Source: Pyrocephalus nanus (lineage: Eukaryota; Chordata; Aves; Passeriformes; Tyrannidae). From it: a DNA stretch of 64,000 nucleotides. Positions 1 to 12,060 of the stretch are shown here, piece by piece. The stretch lies in the NCBI GenBank assembly GCA_038380795.1, contig CM076269.1, positions 4,402,001-4,466,000 of the forward strand. Reading direction: 5' to 3'. Below the pieces are notes generated by a model, which did no database searches, had not been told where the DNA came from, and was given only the letters and a program-made list of their open reading frames with translations. Every line of letters begins with the position of its first letter. Position 1 is the stretch's first letter. The position numbers and the translations under genes are program-made.

Positions 1-33
1 TGTGCCTTTTCCTTCCCTCCCCCAGCCCCATCC

Positions 34-119
34 TTATCTCACAGATAAAGAGCAGACAAGCCAGCGATTATCCCCTATCAGGAACCGATGACTAATCTGT
101 CTACCATGAGCGCTTATCC
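34..119. promoter_or_regulatory. Cluster of GATA-type binding words
   Basis: Five GATA/TATC cores fall within about 85 bp. TTATCT and AGATAA at 34-48 form a perfect inverted pair with a 3-base spacer. Further TATC cores lie at 69-72, 76-79 and 115-118. This resembles a compact enhancer, but binding is an inference. Confidence 0.35.
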
Positions 120-298
120 GGCCCCATCACTAGGTATCCCAGACGCTTGCACTCTTAATATCCTCCTCCCCACCCTCCTGCCCGCCACTCCCAGCTGCAG
201 CTATCCAGAGCAGCCTCGACTGCCTTTATAGGGTCACCTGGCTGCATCTGTAGGGACGAGGAGGTGCCTGGGGTGGCCCACCTAAGCTCAGCTCATCC

Positions 299-800
299 TT
301 GGTCCCCCACTGCGGCCGCTGGGACAGATTGAGGTGGAGGAGTTCTCAAGACGCAAAGAGTGACTGCATTTTTTTTTTTTTTTGGGGTTCCCCGGCTACC
401 CTCGGCGCTCGCTGCTCTCACGCAGCGTTAGCGACGGAAAGCCCGGGCAGCGAGGAAAGGAGCGTGCAGCTAAATAAAAACCTCCTCCTCCCACACAACA
501 CACTGAGCACTTCACACGTTGGGGTTCGGGCCGCAGCCAAATTAGCAACGCGCCTCCCGCGCCTCCAAATAAAACCTAAATGTGCTCAAAAATGTATTTT
601 GCTCTCCTGCAAAATATTCAGAGGGAGGGCTGCAACAGCAGATTCCCACACGTGCAACGCAGCCCGGCAGATAACAGGCTGCCCAATTACGCCGGGGAGC
701 TGGATAAACATTTGAGAGCAAACAACGGGATTTGTGCTGGGTTTAAATATTAATGGCAGGATTTGTCCACTTCCCTTTGCCAACGTTCACACCGTGGGGG
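299..800. promoter_or_regulatory. Short CpG-rich block followed by AT-rich candidate conserved element
   Basis: About 21 CpGs fall in 310-560, close to or above the number expected from base composition, whereas the surrounding intron is CpG-poor. The block contains a 15-T run at 369-383. The adjoining 560-760 is AT-rich with homeodomain-like and FOX-like words (CCAATTA, ATAAACA, AATATTAATGG). The pattern suggests an unmethylated intronic regulatory element. The 138-codon ORF covering it reads through a poly-Phe run and looks spurious. Confidence 0.35.
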
Positions 801-3639
801 CTTCGGCAGCGGCATGCCGTGACGCAGCTGATGAGTGATTCCATGTCTCGGCTCCAAAGGAGCTGGGAACGGCATGTTAAACAGCCCGGCGCCTGCATAG
901 CACATTTCTCATATAGCAGCATTCGTGCTCCAAAGAGGCCTGTTTCAGATGTGTGCTGGATCCTGGTCCTGCCGGATTCAGATTTAAGGAAACACCACTG
1001 CACATCTTGAGCGGAAAGTGTTTCACCAGCCCAGTTTAGGCTGGCTGCAGAAACAGAGATAAAAATGCAACCCATCACACCCTGAGCAGGACTCCCTGCT
1101 TGCAGGGGGCTCGGGGTTTAACTGTTTGACAGCCAAGCGAGACTTTTCCAAGCAAATACAAAGACTGAGAAATTAGGACTGGAAAAATCCACAAATAAGA
1201 AAACAGAGTGAAGCAAGGCACAGGAAAATTCAATTCCTTGCTCTGAAATTAGCTGCCTTACATGAAGAAAACAAAAGGTGCTCCTGGACTGGAAGGATGC
1301 AGATTTTCAGGGCTAAGGAGGCAGTGGGACCTCGTGGGTCATGCCAAGGCATTGGCAAATCCCAAACGCAAGCTCCTGAACCCAAGAAGGGTGGGTAAGG
1401 TGGAAAGCACTCCCAGAGCGTCTCACCCAAAGCAGGATTGATGACACAAAGAAAAAAGGGATAATTACTATTTTTAACCAGTGCCTGGAGCTGACAAACT
1501 GATGCTGAAAGCCACTCAGGGATAAAGATGATTGCTCCAGCATCGCCCCCATGGTCATCTCACCGAGCTGTGCCCAGCACCTGTCAGTGGTTCGGGGCCT
1601 GGCCATGCTGGCCCCAGGGTCAGTGGTGCCCAGAGCAGGGCTGGCCATCACTGTGGCACTTCACAGCGGTCATCTCATGACTGCACGTGGTGGTGTTGCT
1701 GAATGCTGCCTCTCCAGAGCCCAGAGAGAAAACAGATCTGAAGGAACAGCCCAGGGCAGGGGGTGGGGAGGACATGGACAAATAAGCAAACAGCAGAAAA
1801 CCTTGGAGAGAAAATAACCAGGCACCAGAAAGGAAATGAACTCTAACAAGGGATTAAAAATAGCAGCGAAGCAAGGAATCAAGCTCTGCCAAGGCTCCTG
1901 ATTCATTTTCAAGTGGAGACAGGTTGCGGGAGGGGGTCCTCCAGGGTGGCCTGAAGATTGAAACACACCTGCCAGTGATGGGGCAAATGAATCTGGACTG
2001 GATCCCAGCATGGTGGAGCTCTGTGGTCCAGCTGGTATCACTATCTGGTGCACCCAACTTTGGAAGCTGCTTGTCAAGCACCACTCGTATGCTCTACGGT
2101 CATTTGGCAACCCCAGTGGCTTTGCAGGACAAGGGGGAAGAGCTGCCTTTCTCTCCAGCACTCAGGTGTGTTATTTTCCCTTAAACCCACATCAGCTCAG
2201 CAAACAGGAACACGAATCCCCTGGAGATCTGACCTTCTCCTCCTCCACTGCAGGAAGGAAGAATTTCAAACAGATTTACTGGTGCTGCCCTCCAGACGCT
2301 GTCTCAGGATGACCTAAAAGTTAAACACTGCCCCAGGACTCCTCAAACATCAGCCCTGGCTCGGTGTGACAGGACAAGCAGGGACTTCCCGCACGCCGAC
2401 CTGGCAGCCGACTTGAAGTGTGCAAGGAGCAAGATGGGCCAAGGGGTGAAGGACAATATTAGCCCAGGAGCTGAAGGAAGGCTCAGGGTGGTCAAGAATG
2501 CATCTGGGACAAAGGGGAATGGATGAGGTAGAGGCTTCCTTATGGCTTTTCCATAAGCAGATCTGGTTTTCCCACGCCAAGGCCTGAGGGTTTTCCAAAA
2601 GTCTCCTCCAAGGAAGCTCCTGAGTCCCTGCAGGAGCACAGTCCTGTCTTTAAGCTTCTAATTACAGATTTTAATGACCACTCTGTGTGGCCCTGCAGTG
2701 GTTTCCATCAGCCTCCTCTCCTTTGCCACAGACTGCTTTTGCCCTCAAGAAGAATGCAGTGTTTGCTTCCAAAGCCCAGATATCCCAACCAAGTTCAAGG
2801 AATGTATCTGAAACACAGCTTTCCTTTCTGTACATCCCACACTGATCCAGTATTCCTCTTAAAATAAATTCAAACTGTTCCCTACAAGCGTGAGATAAAA
2901 TACCAGAGGAGATGAAGGTTACTTGGATGGTTTGGATCCTGTGCACTGCCTGCTGATGGATGTTGGATCCAAGCTGTGAGAGCAGGAAAACCAGCACTGC
3001 TCTCAGGACTCACTGGTGCTTCTAAGTTCCCCCTCCTTCGCATGCTTTTGCCCTCAGAATCTCCCTCTCTGCCTACAACTCCCATTTCAGCTTTTTCTCA
3101 GATTTACCCTCTCCAGCACCTCCTGACCCTCTCTGCAGTACTTCACTGCACCAAAGCAATCTCTCTCTCTTCCTCATCCACACCTCAGGAAGATGTGTTC
3201 TTCCCTGGTTTCACAGTGGTAGAGCATGGATCCCCCAACAGCAAAGCTGCACCAGTCCCACCAGCATGTCCCACCATGGCTGGTGGCCCTGAGACACTTT
3301 CTCAGCTTGCATCTCCCCTGACCCAGGCTGGTGCCAGAGAAGCCAAGGCAAGCCCTGGGCTGATGCTCTCGGAGGAGAGAGGGAGGGAGCAGGGTGCCAA
3401 GGTGGCCACCACCAGATAATCCTCACTTTGCTGGAGTCCTGGCTCCAAGCTCTCCAGCTGCAGATTCTGGATGCCCCCAGCATTCACCCCGCTGGGAAAG
3501 GCCAGGCAGCCACGAGACACTCCTGCTGGCGCAGCCTTGCTCCGTGCTGGGCAGTCACACCGCTGGCTTTTATCCCCCTGGGGAGGGCACACCACAGCAC
3601 TGAAACCAGCCCTGGTCTCCTCCCTCCAGCTGCCACTCC

Positions 3640-3990
3640 AGATGCTGAGCGAGGCGGTGCCAGGCGGGCGAGACGCCCTCGCTGTGAGCGCGCTGCCCTT
3701 CGCGGCCGGGCCGCGGGAGCAGAAACGTGACCCCCTTCAGCGGGCAGAGGTCAAGCGGGGAGCAGAGCGGCAGGCGCACACCTTGGAGCTCCGCTTGGAC
3801 TGAATCCTTCGAGAACACGCGAGCGCCTTGGCTGCGCTCCAAGACTCCATCCATTACTGGATAGTTTGCATTTCCTTCTAGGAAGACAGCCGGGAAGATC
3901 GGCACGCGGTGCACAGCCCGCGGCTACAGACTCCTGCAAGGAACAAAGCTCCGATGCCCGGAGCCGAGCGTGCCAGACAATGGCCGGTAA
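3640..3990. promoter_or_regulatory. Small intragenic CpG island
   Basis: I count roughly 35 CpGs in 350 bp, with the densest part (about 24) at 3650-3835. The flanking kilobases have very few. GC content is clearly higher than the neighbours. No TATA box or convincing exon is visible. It could be an alternative promoter, an orphan CpG island or an enhancer in intron 2. Confidence 0.45.
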
Positions 3991-5594
3991 TTTTCTCTGC
4001 CATTCAGGCTCTGCAGGAGGAGAAGGAGCATCCCTGACAGCCTTATTGTAGAAAACCAGACAATCCCTTTAAACAACGGGCATTTTCCAGCCAAACTGGT
4101 GTGGAATCAGCTCCTCCATCCCATGTGCTCACCGTCAACACGGGAGGAGCAGCCCTTCGGGGGACCAGGAACAGGTGGGGAAGACCCAATGCTTAGATAA
4201 AAGCTCAACAGACCTCTCTCCTCAGAAGAAAGAGGTGGGGGAAGGAATAAAGGATTCCTGGAGAGGCTGTTCTTGCTCCAAGGTGTAATAACCTCAGGTG
4301 TCCAGTGCACACACATTGGGCTACTGCTTGGGTTGCAGAGGTTGGCCTGCCAAAAGCCACCTTGGTCCCAACCCCATGGTGAATGAAGGTGTGACCACAA
4401 GGGTTTGAACTAGACACAGTCAAGAACTGTAAACACAAGCCCATAAACCTCTGTGTAAAGCACAGCTAGAAGAAACACAAATCCCAGGATCAGTGACCCA
4501 CTAAGAATGCATGAGCCACAGCTGGAAAGGGAGAGATGGGGGGCAAATTTGGATCCCCTTCAACTGGAGACCCTGAGATTGCTCTCCCATACAAAGCCCC
4601 ACATGCCTGCAGCCCTTCCTCACCTGGGCTCAAGCAGCTCTGCAATGCAGTTGACTGTGGCTGCTTCTGGCAAGACGAGGAGGCCAAACTAGAAACACTG
4701 TCCGGGATCAAGACTTGGAGCCCTGGACAGGATCACTCTGAACCTGAATGTGAGCTTTTTGGAGCCTTCCTTTTCAAAGGGGGCAAAATCTACGAGTTAG
4801 AGGTCATCTTTAGATCATCTCATCATCCTAAGGCTGATCTGCATCCTCCCCCACCCCCAGGATGAGATGAGGCTGCTCTCCTGCTTGCAGAGGCATTTCC
4901 TCACTTGTAACCAGCTGGGCAGCCACAGGGGTGTCAGACAGGTGTCACCTTCTGTGGGGTGAGTCAACATGTCTCTGTTGGTTCAAAATCACACGCTGGA
5001 GTGTGTGAATTTGCACGAGTCTGAAGGCACCAAGAATTTTTGCTTTGGTGTTTTTTTTTTTTTCAAAACCACTTGTAAAAACACGAGGCAGATATTGAAC
5101 CGGAGCCAACATCTGTATCTTTGTAAGACTCTCAATCACCAGCCTTTTGCTGACTCTAGAGCAATAAATATTCAGAGTCTTAAAAGCTTTACTTCAATCT
5201 GCTTAGGAGAAAGCAGCCTCGAACAATGGCCAAGAAGGGATCTTGCCCAGCCTCAGCTCCAGTAGATCTGCTCAGGGAGGGAGTGGCCCTCACCAGATCC
5301 TTGCAGTATCACAGCTCCTCATTCTTTCGTAATGCCAAAAACTGAGGACCCCCTGCCCCCTGCAAAAGCCAGTTATTTAGAGCACAACCTCCCACGCAGC
5401 AGACAGGGCCCAGCAGAGGAGACAAAGGCCACTCCCAACGTAGGAGCGGGAACGACCAGATAGAGGGAGGGGAAAACATCTAAGATCAGAGCTGCCATCA
5501 CCCCTACGGTGGAGGTGAACCGCTGGCCTCACCTCTACATGTGGATTCAACCAGTTCAGATGATATTTTAGGCTGCACATGGGGCTTTTCATCT

Positions 5595-5695
5595 TCAGAG
5601 CACTTAACAGGCATGTGTTAATCCCCGCAACGCCCTTCCGAGGCAGATAAATGTTTATTATCTCTGCTCTACAGCTGGTGGGACAGGCACGGTGG
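5595..5695 (-). repeat. Decayed MIR-like SINE fragment, antisense
   Basis: The plus strand reads GAGCACTTAACAGGCATG, then an AATCCCCGCAACGCCC block, GAGGCAGATAAATG, TTATTATCTC and CTCTACAG. This follows the order of the reverse complement of the 3' half of MIR-class elements (AATCCTCACAAC, GAGGTAGGTA, ATTATTATCCCC, TTTTACAGATG). It is heavily diverged, as expected for an ancient amniote SINE. Confidence 0.6.
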
Positions 5696-6399
5696 GGAGC
5701 AGCTCATTGTTGCAGACCCTGGGCAACCTCCTGGGCTCCTTGGAAAGACACAGCAGGAGACCCCCCCCCCGAGCCTGGGACACTTCCTGGGCCAGCAAAG
5801 CAGGGCTGGGATGGGCACTGTCCCTCACACTTCCAGAGGAGGAAGTCAGAAGCACTTTCCAAACACAAAGCCCCAGGACACATCTCCACTGCCTTTGTGC
5901 ACTAGGTCAGAACAGCGGCGCTCATTTATTATGGGCAAATTAACGCCCATGGAGATTAAAGCTTTATCTCCCGCCGGCTCAGCCGCATCTGACTTAGCAA
6001 CGTGCAGGGCTGGGGCTGACACCGCGTCCCTACGTGATGGAGGAGCCACATCCCCACTGCCCCTCTCGCTCTGCAGGGTCCCAGCACCACCTCCTTCTGT
6101 GCTGGGGGCTAACCGCGCTGCCATCCTCCACCCTTGGCTTCTCCATTCTACTCTGAGTGGTGCCTTGTGCACCACCAGCCTGTCTGCTCTGTCTCTTCCT
6201 GCCTGTTGAAGCCCGTGCTCGACAGACAAACACATAAAGAGAAGCAGAGGGCAGGATGGGGATGCCCTGATGATGTGGTCCCAACACCCATGCACTAACA
6301 TCAGTGTGACACTGCCAGCAACAGACAAACAGCAAAATGAAAGCCATCACCATCAGCACCAAAACCACCACCCCAGCCCAAACACAGAGTGAAGCAGTG

Positions 6400-6830
<431 letters not shown>

Positions 6831-7959
6831 CTCTGACCACAAACACCCCTGCAAAGTCTGGACGGAGGCAAGGCCAGCCGAGGCTGCTTGAGCATCTCTA
6901 TGCCAAGGAGGAGAGCACCCAGCACGCCCCATCCCAGTGGCTTACACCCAGCAACACCCAGCCCCTGTGTACAAACACACTTCTGCACCAACACACACAG
7001 TGCAGCCAGACTCACTGGTGAGTTTATTTAACAGCCAAACCCTCAGGGGAAGAGCAAAGCTGCTCAGTTCCCATTTGTTTAAGTCTCTCAGATGGTTTCT
7101 CTCTTGGGAGTCGTTTCCATCCACGCCTCCCTCTCGCTGAATTTGCAACTCACATGAGTGAGGGCTGGTAGGAAAAGGCCACGTTTGCTTTTCTTTGATG
7201 AGGCGAACTAAATGCAAAGCAATTCCAACTTTGTCCCTCAACCAGGAAGAGTGCTCCAGGGCATGGCCACAGCTCTGAGCTCTTCCACACAGGGAAAACA
7301 AGGAGCAGTGACAGGAGCAATGCACAGCCCAAACTGTGGGCTTGGGGTAAACTGCTCCTTGAGCTCCACTAATTGCTCACACCAATGTTAAGGTGCTCCT
7401 GACAGCCCTCACCATGCTGCAAGGGGGTGCAGCGCCTTGGGGCACAAAGTGGGAAAAAAAGCCCCCAAAAAGTCTCAAATGCAGATGAGGAGCATTAAAT
7501 GGGCTCAGAAAGTCCTCTGGCTCCAAGGAAGGTGGATATACCTAGCAAGTGAGGGACAAAGTCAGTGATGAAAGACCATCAAACTCAATCTGAAAGGGAG
7601 CCTCAGGAAGCCCTTCTCAGGATCCAACTGCTGAGTGGGTCCAACATGAACACTTTGCACTGGAAAAGGGACATCTTTGTTCCCCCATTCATCTGTCTCA
7701 TTCCTCCAAGGAGAATGAGGCTGCACCAGGAAGTTAATTAACATGGACAGGACCACCCAGCGCACCCGTGTCAGAACCTGGTGTGAGACCTGGCACCCCA
7801 CACCACCCGTCCCAGCCCTCCTCCCTGAAGAGGATGCTCACTTTTCTCCACGCCACTGCAACCTTATTAAGGCTGTGTATGTACAGGTCCCTGCAGAGCC
7901 TGCCATCCCCCCAGAGAAGGCAGCAGACAGCTGAGAGCCCTACAATTAGCAGCAGAAAA

Positions 7960-7988
7960 GGGAAAGGGGGGGGTGTGTGTGTGGGGGG
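7960..7988 (+). repeat. G-rich tract with (TG)n, potential G-quadruplex
   Basis: GGG, AAA, eight G, an alternating TG run and six G occur in 29 bases. The eight-G run can supply two G-tracts, giving the four needed for a quadruplex with short loops. The structure is on the non-template strand relative to plus and antisense to the host gene's transcript. Confidence 0.4.
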
Positions 7989-8324
7989 TGAAGATTAAAA
8001 TACATTAACTGCATCAAACCCTTGTGCGTTTGCCAGCCCTTACAAAGGCTTTCGGAGACAAATTCTACCAGAGGTTTTTAATAAATGGCATCAAAACCAG
8101 CTATTCACTGCCAGTCTCTTTAAAGCCACGCCAAAAAACACATTCAAATCTGATTAAGCGTCAAGGAGGTCTGTTTTTACTTTAGTGCAAGGGAGGGGGG
8201 GGAGGAGGGAGAAGCAGACCTGTTCTGCTGCCATCACCCAAAACCCACCCCCATGTGGCCAGCAGAGCAGGAGGGGAGGGATGGACAGCCCTGCACTACC
8301 CTGTTGTCCTGTGAGCCAGGAGTG

Positions 8325-8440
8325 GAAGCGCGGCCGCAGAGGTGCCGGGCTCGGCGCCGCGGGAGCAGCACGGCAGGAGCTGACGAGCCATCCCCCTCCA
8401 CACAAGTCCGTCCCCCAGCAGCCAAACTATATAAATCCCG
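8325..8440 (+). promoter_or_regulatory. CpG-rich patch followed by a TATA box (candidate antisense promoter)
   Basis: About 11 CpGs fall between 8328 and 8410, including a NotI-type GCGGCCGC. They are followed by a perfect TATATAAA at 8428-8435 on the plus strand. The arrangement resembles a core promoter that would fire antisense to ZSWIM5, about 1.6 kb upstream of the exon in gene orientation. No ORF of interest follows, so any product would probably be non-coding. It may equally be a chance juxtaposition. Confidence 0.25.
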
Positions 8441-11400
8441 AGGATAAACTCCAAAGTGTTTATGTTTTACCACTTCTCTGGTTTGCAATGCTTGGCAGGC
8501 GGCTCCGACTCACTGCCAGTTTCTCCCTAGTTTACTTTTTGAACAAGTTGAAAGGACTGGAAGCCGCGTTCCTGAGCGAGTATGTATGGATATGCTCGTG
8601 TGTATGCCCACAGGCACATGCACACGTATATATAAAACACTCCAGGACAAATTACTGGCCATAAACACTGCCCTGAACTGCTTACTTTAGCAGGACTGTG
8701 GGCCAGCCCCCACTTGGGGCTAACTGGAGTAAGGCTGGATGAACCCATTTAACCAACTGACCTGTTTCAGACAGGTATAAGTCTGAAAATACAGCAACTG
8801 TGGTCTGACCCAGCCCCCCGAGAGAGAAAATTTCTCCAGATACTTCCCAGGCTGTTCTCAGGACCCCCAAAAGCTGTGCTCTCCCATCTGCCCCAAGAGC
8901 CAGTCCTAACAATTCATAGCTGGGGTCTGCACATCGAACAGGACTGTCCAATATGTCAACAGCTGCCAAGTTCATCTGGCACTTGAGCCCTAAGTCAAGT
9001 GATGGTTTAGATTTTAGCTGTGGTGGCAGCAGGTCTATTTAAGATAAACTAGGAACTCTATACAGAACATTTGTCAAAAGTTTAGTCAGAAATTAAGCAT
9101 GGTAGAGGGGGAGAGAGAGGAGCTGGCAGGAACAGAAGCATTATTTGGGAATATTTACACTAACAGGAGGTCAGACTCCAGCTACCACACTGCACCCTAC
9201 ACTGTGGCCAGGTCTGCACCCCAGTACCCACAGGTGCTGAGCACACCAGCTCAGCAGTGATGGGTATCATTGTTCCAGAGAAGAGTGGTGGCTAAAAGGT
9301 GGGGTTATGGTTTGATTACTCCATCATCCATCAAAACATGCACTCCTGGTCCATGCAAAACCCTGATGCTGTCATCACAAAAAGGCTACGAGTCACCCTG
9401 GAAAGGGCATCTGTCACTGGTCCCTCCTCTCTGCTCATCTCAGATCCTGGAAGCAAGAAGCATCCTAGGAGTTGTTGATACCAGCACTTCAGCAGAGAGA
9501 AACACAGCCCTGGTCACAGACATGGGGTCTGGATGAGAGCAAAGACAGACTCTCCTCCGTGTCCTCCCCGTACATCTCAATATAAGACATTCCCACAGCC
9601 GAGTGCTTATCTAGGACTTCATCTTCTGTTCTTAACACAAACTAACTTGGTGTTTGATTTGCTGCCAGCAAAGTGACAGTGCAAAGGCTTGAAAACCATG
9701 GAAAAGAAGTAACGGAATACCATCTTTGTAACTACAGACTCATTATGTCCCCTCAGAGTTTAGCTTTGTCCCAAGAACAACGTTGCCTTCTCCCTTCTCC
9801 AGAACACCCTCTCCTACTTTTACCATGGAAGCTTCCCAGTGGATGTGTCTTTGATCAAGGTTGCAAAAGCAGCTGAGTTGTCGTAGCTGCCCCAGAAAGA
9901 GCACAGAAAGGTGCCAAAAATGTTCACAGGCACACAGGGCACGATGAGCCCATCTCCTTCCTAATCCCACCCATCCGACCCATCAAATGGGGACAAAACA
10001 CTGGAGCAAGGACCTTCCTTGCATTACTGCTGCAGGACATTGCACATCTGATTTAAATTAAAACAGGACCCAAGTATTGTCTTTTAGAAGTTTGTGAGCT
10101 CCACAATGGTGGGACTTACAAATTCATCAGCTGGGCAGCACTCTCATCTTTGGAGCAGATAAACCCCGCAGGCTGGGAAGAGGATGGATCCACAAAACCT
10201 CCCTGGGCTCTGAAACAGCTACACAGGATCAAGCCTTTAGCAGGGACTCCGGGGCAGGAGACTTTTGTGATTAGGACAACAGCATTAAGGCCTCAACAGA
10301 AGCATCTTTAACCAAGATGGAGAATTCTTTGATCTCTAAACCTACTCAACCAAAAGAAGCTTTGCGAACTTGTCCGGTTCTGTAACAGCAGGCAGTCTTT
10401 CAGCTGGACATCTTTAACCCAGATGTCCACGTGCCAACCATCAGGAGAAACCACTAGCCTTTGCTGCAGCTCCAACCCACCACGAGGCCAGCTGTAAAGA
10501 CCCCTCATTTTACATCCTCCAGCAGATCACTGAAGGTAAAGCCAACATTCAAGCTGGTTACATTAAAATACCTGAAGTTTGGAGACAGGCAGACCCCCAG
10601 GTGGAAATTTAAACTCTAGAAACAAGCAAAACCCAGGCATAACACCTTCCCTTCTCATAACTGTGGCATCAAGAGCCCTCCAACACCTGCAAGGAAGAGG
10701 AGGGAGAGGAGGACTCCACAGCTACCACAGTAATTGGGAACCCAAGCACTCAGCTCTGCTTCCTCTGGCAGCTGCTGCTCACAGCCATCTCTCAGATTTC
10801 ACACTGCAGCCCAGACAGAAGTCACAGTTGTCATATGCAAAGTTGTGCCATTCGGAAAAAATTAGCTCACTCTTCCCAGGAGCGGCAGTCGTTTGCCTTT
10901 CACGGAGCGTTAGCCAGGGTGGAAACCACCATGGAACAGCAGCCACCTGCAGGACCTAACCCTGAGGATGCTGCACTGGCACTGCTGTGCAACAGGATGG
11001 GGCCCAATAACACAGGGATAGCGTGGGGAGAACTTTTCCACATCACTGTGGTTCCTCTGTCTCCTCCACAGGTTCTTCTTGGTCTTTGTGGAAACTTCAA
11101 AGCAGGGCAAGGAATGGCTCTGCAGAGGGAAACGCTCACCCCTGAGCAAGAACCACCAGTGGGATGTGGCTGGACACTGTACATAAAGAACTCACCCCAC
11201 ACCTGGCTGTCAAAACCTCAAGTGAACCCGAGGCTGATATTCTGGGCAGCCTCTGTTAGGAGCAACGTGATGGAAAGTCAATCCACGCAGCTTCCTGAAG
11301 GCACCAGCCACATCCCCTTGCACCCTAGCCAGAGAGTGGCTGTGGCAGACAGCAGCTTGGTTCCTTGCTGCTCTTGTACTCCATGCTGAGCTCCAGGACT

Positions 11401-11499
11401 CCACCTCTAGCCAGACTAACCCCACTTCAAATCTCTGTTTGGGCAGGCAGGAGCTCTGCAAACCCAAATGGGAGTGAATGCAGGGATATTTATGGGGCT

Positions 11500-12060
11500 C
11501 AGTAGATGTAGATGAGGTAAACTGAAATTCTCAGCGCAAGTTGTATACACTAGGTTAACGTGACCCAAATATTTTTTATTTTTTTTTTTTAAATTTCCAA
11601 ACCACAGCGGAAAGTTATTTTAAACTAAAGTGATTCCAAGCTCTTTAGTGATTAAACGGACTGCAGCTCCGGCTCCTAGTGGAAAAACCATTTGTTTTTC
11701 CACTGTGTGAAAGCCATAACTAGCAATGAATAATAATTGCCGCACCAAGTGTTATTTATAAGCCATTCTCAGTCACATTTCCGTGCCTCGAAACAGCAGC
11801 TTTCTAAACATGAACTTAAAATCGGTCAATATTTGTAATGTAGACAACACCCACGGGAGGAAGGTGTCGGTGCACTCGGGCGGTGGGAAGCGGAGGTTAG
11901 TAAAATCTCCCAAAGCTTTCCGGCTTCTAGATCAATTCCCCCAGCCGGCTGATGCTGACAATTGCTCAGTCCCTGACCTTGCAGTTGGAAAGGAGATGGG
12001 CTCATGAACTCATTTGCACATGACAATGCTCCAGCAAAGTGAATCATCTGCCTCCGATAG
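11500..12060. promoter_or_regulatory. AT-rich candidate conserved non-coding element
   Basis: The segment contrasts with its neighbours by AT-rich composition, a poly-T run at about 11578-11591, and words such as GAATAATAATTG and CAATATTTGTAATG. Dense developmental transcription-factor words of this kind are typical of conserved intronic enhancers. No ORF in it looks real. Confidence 0.3.
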
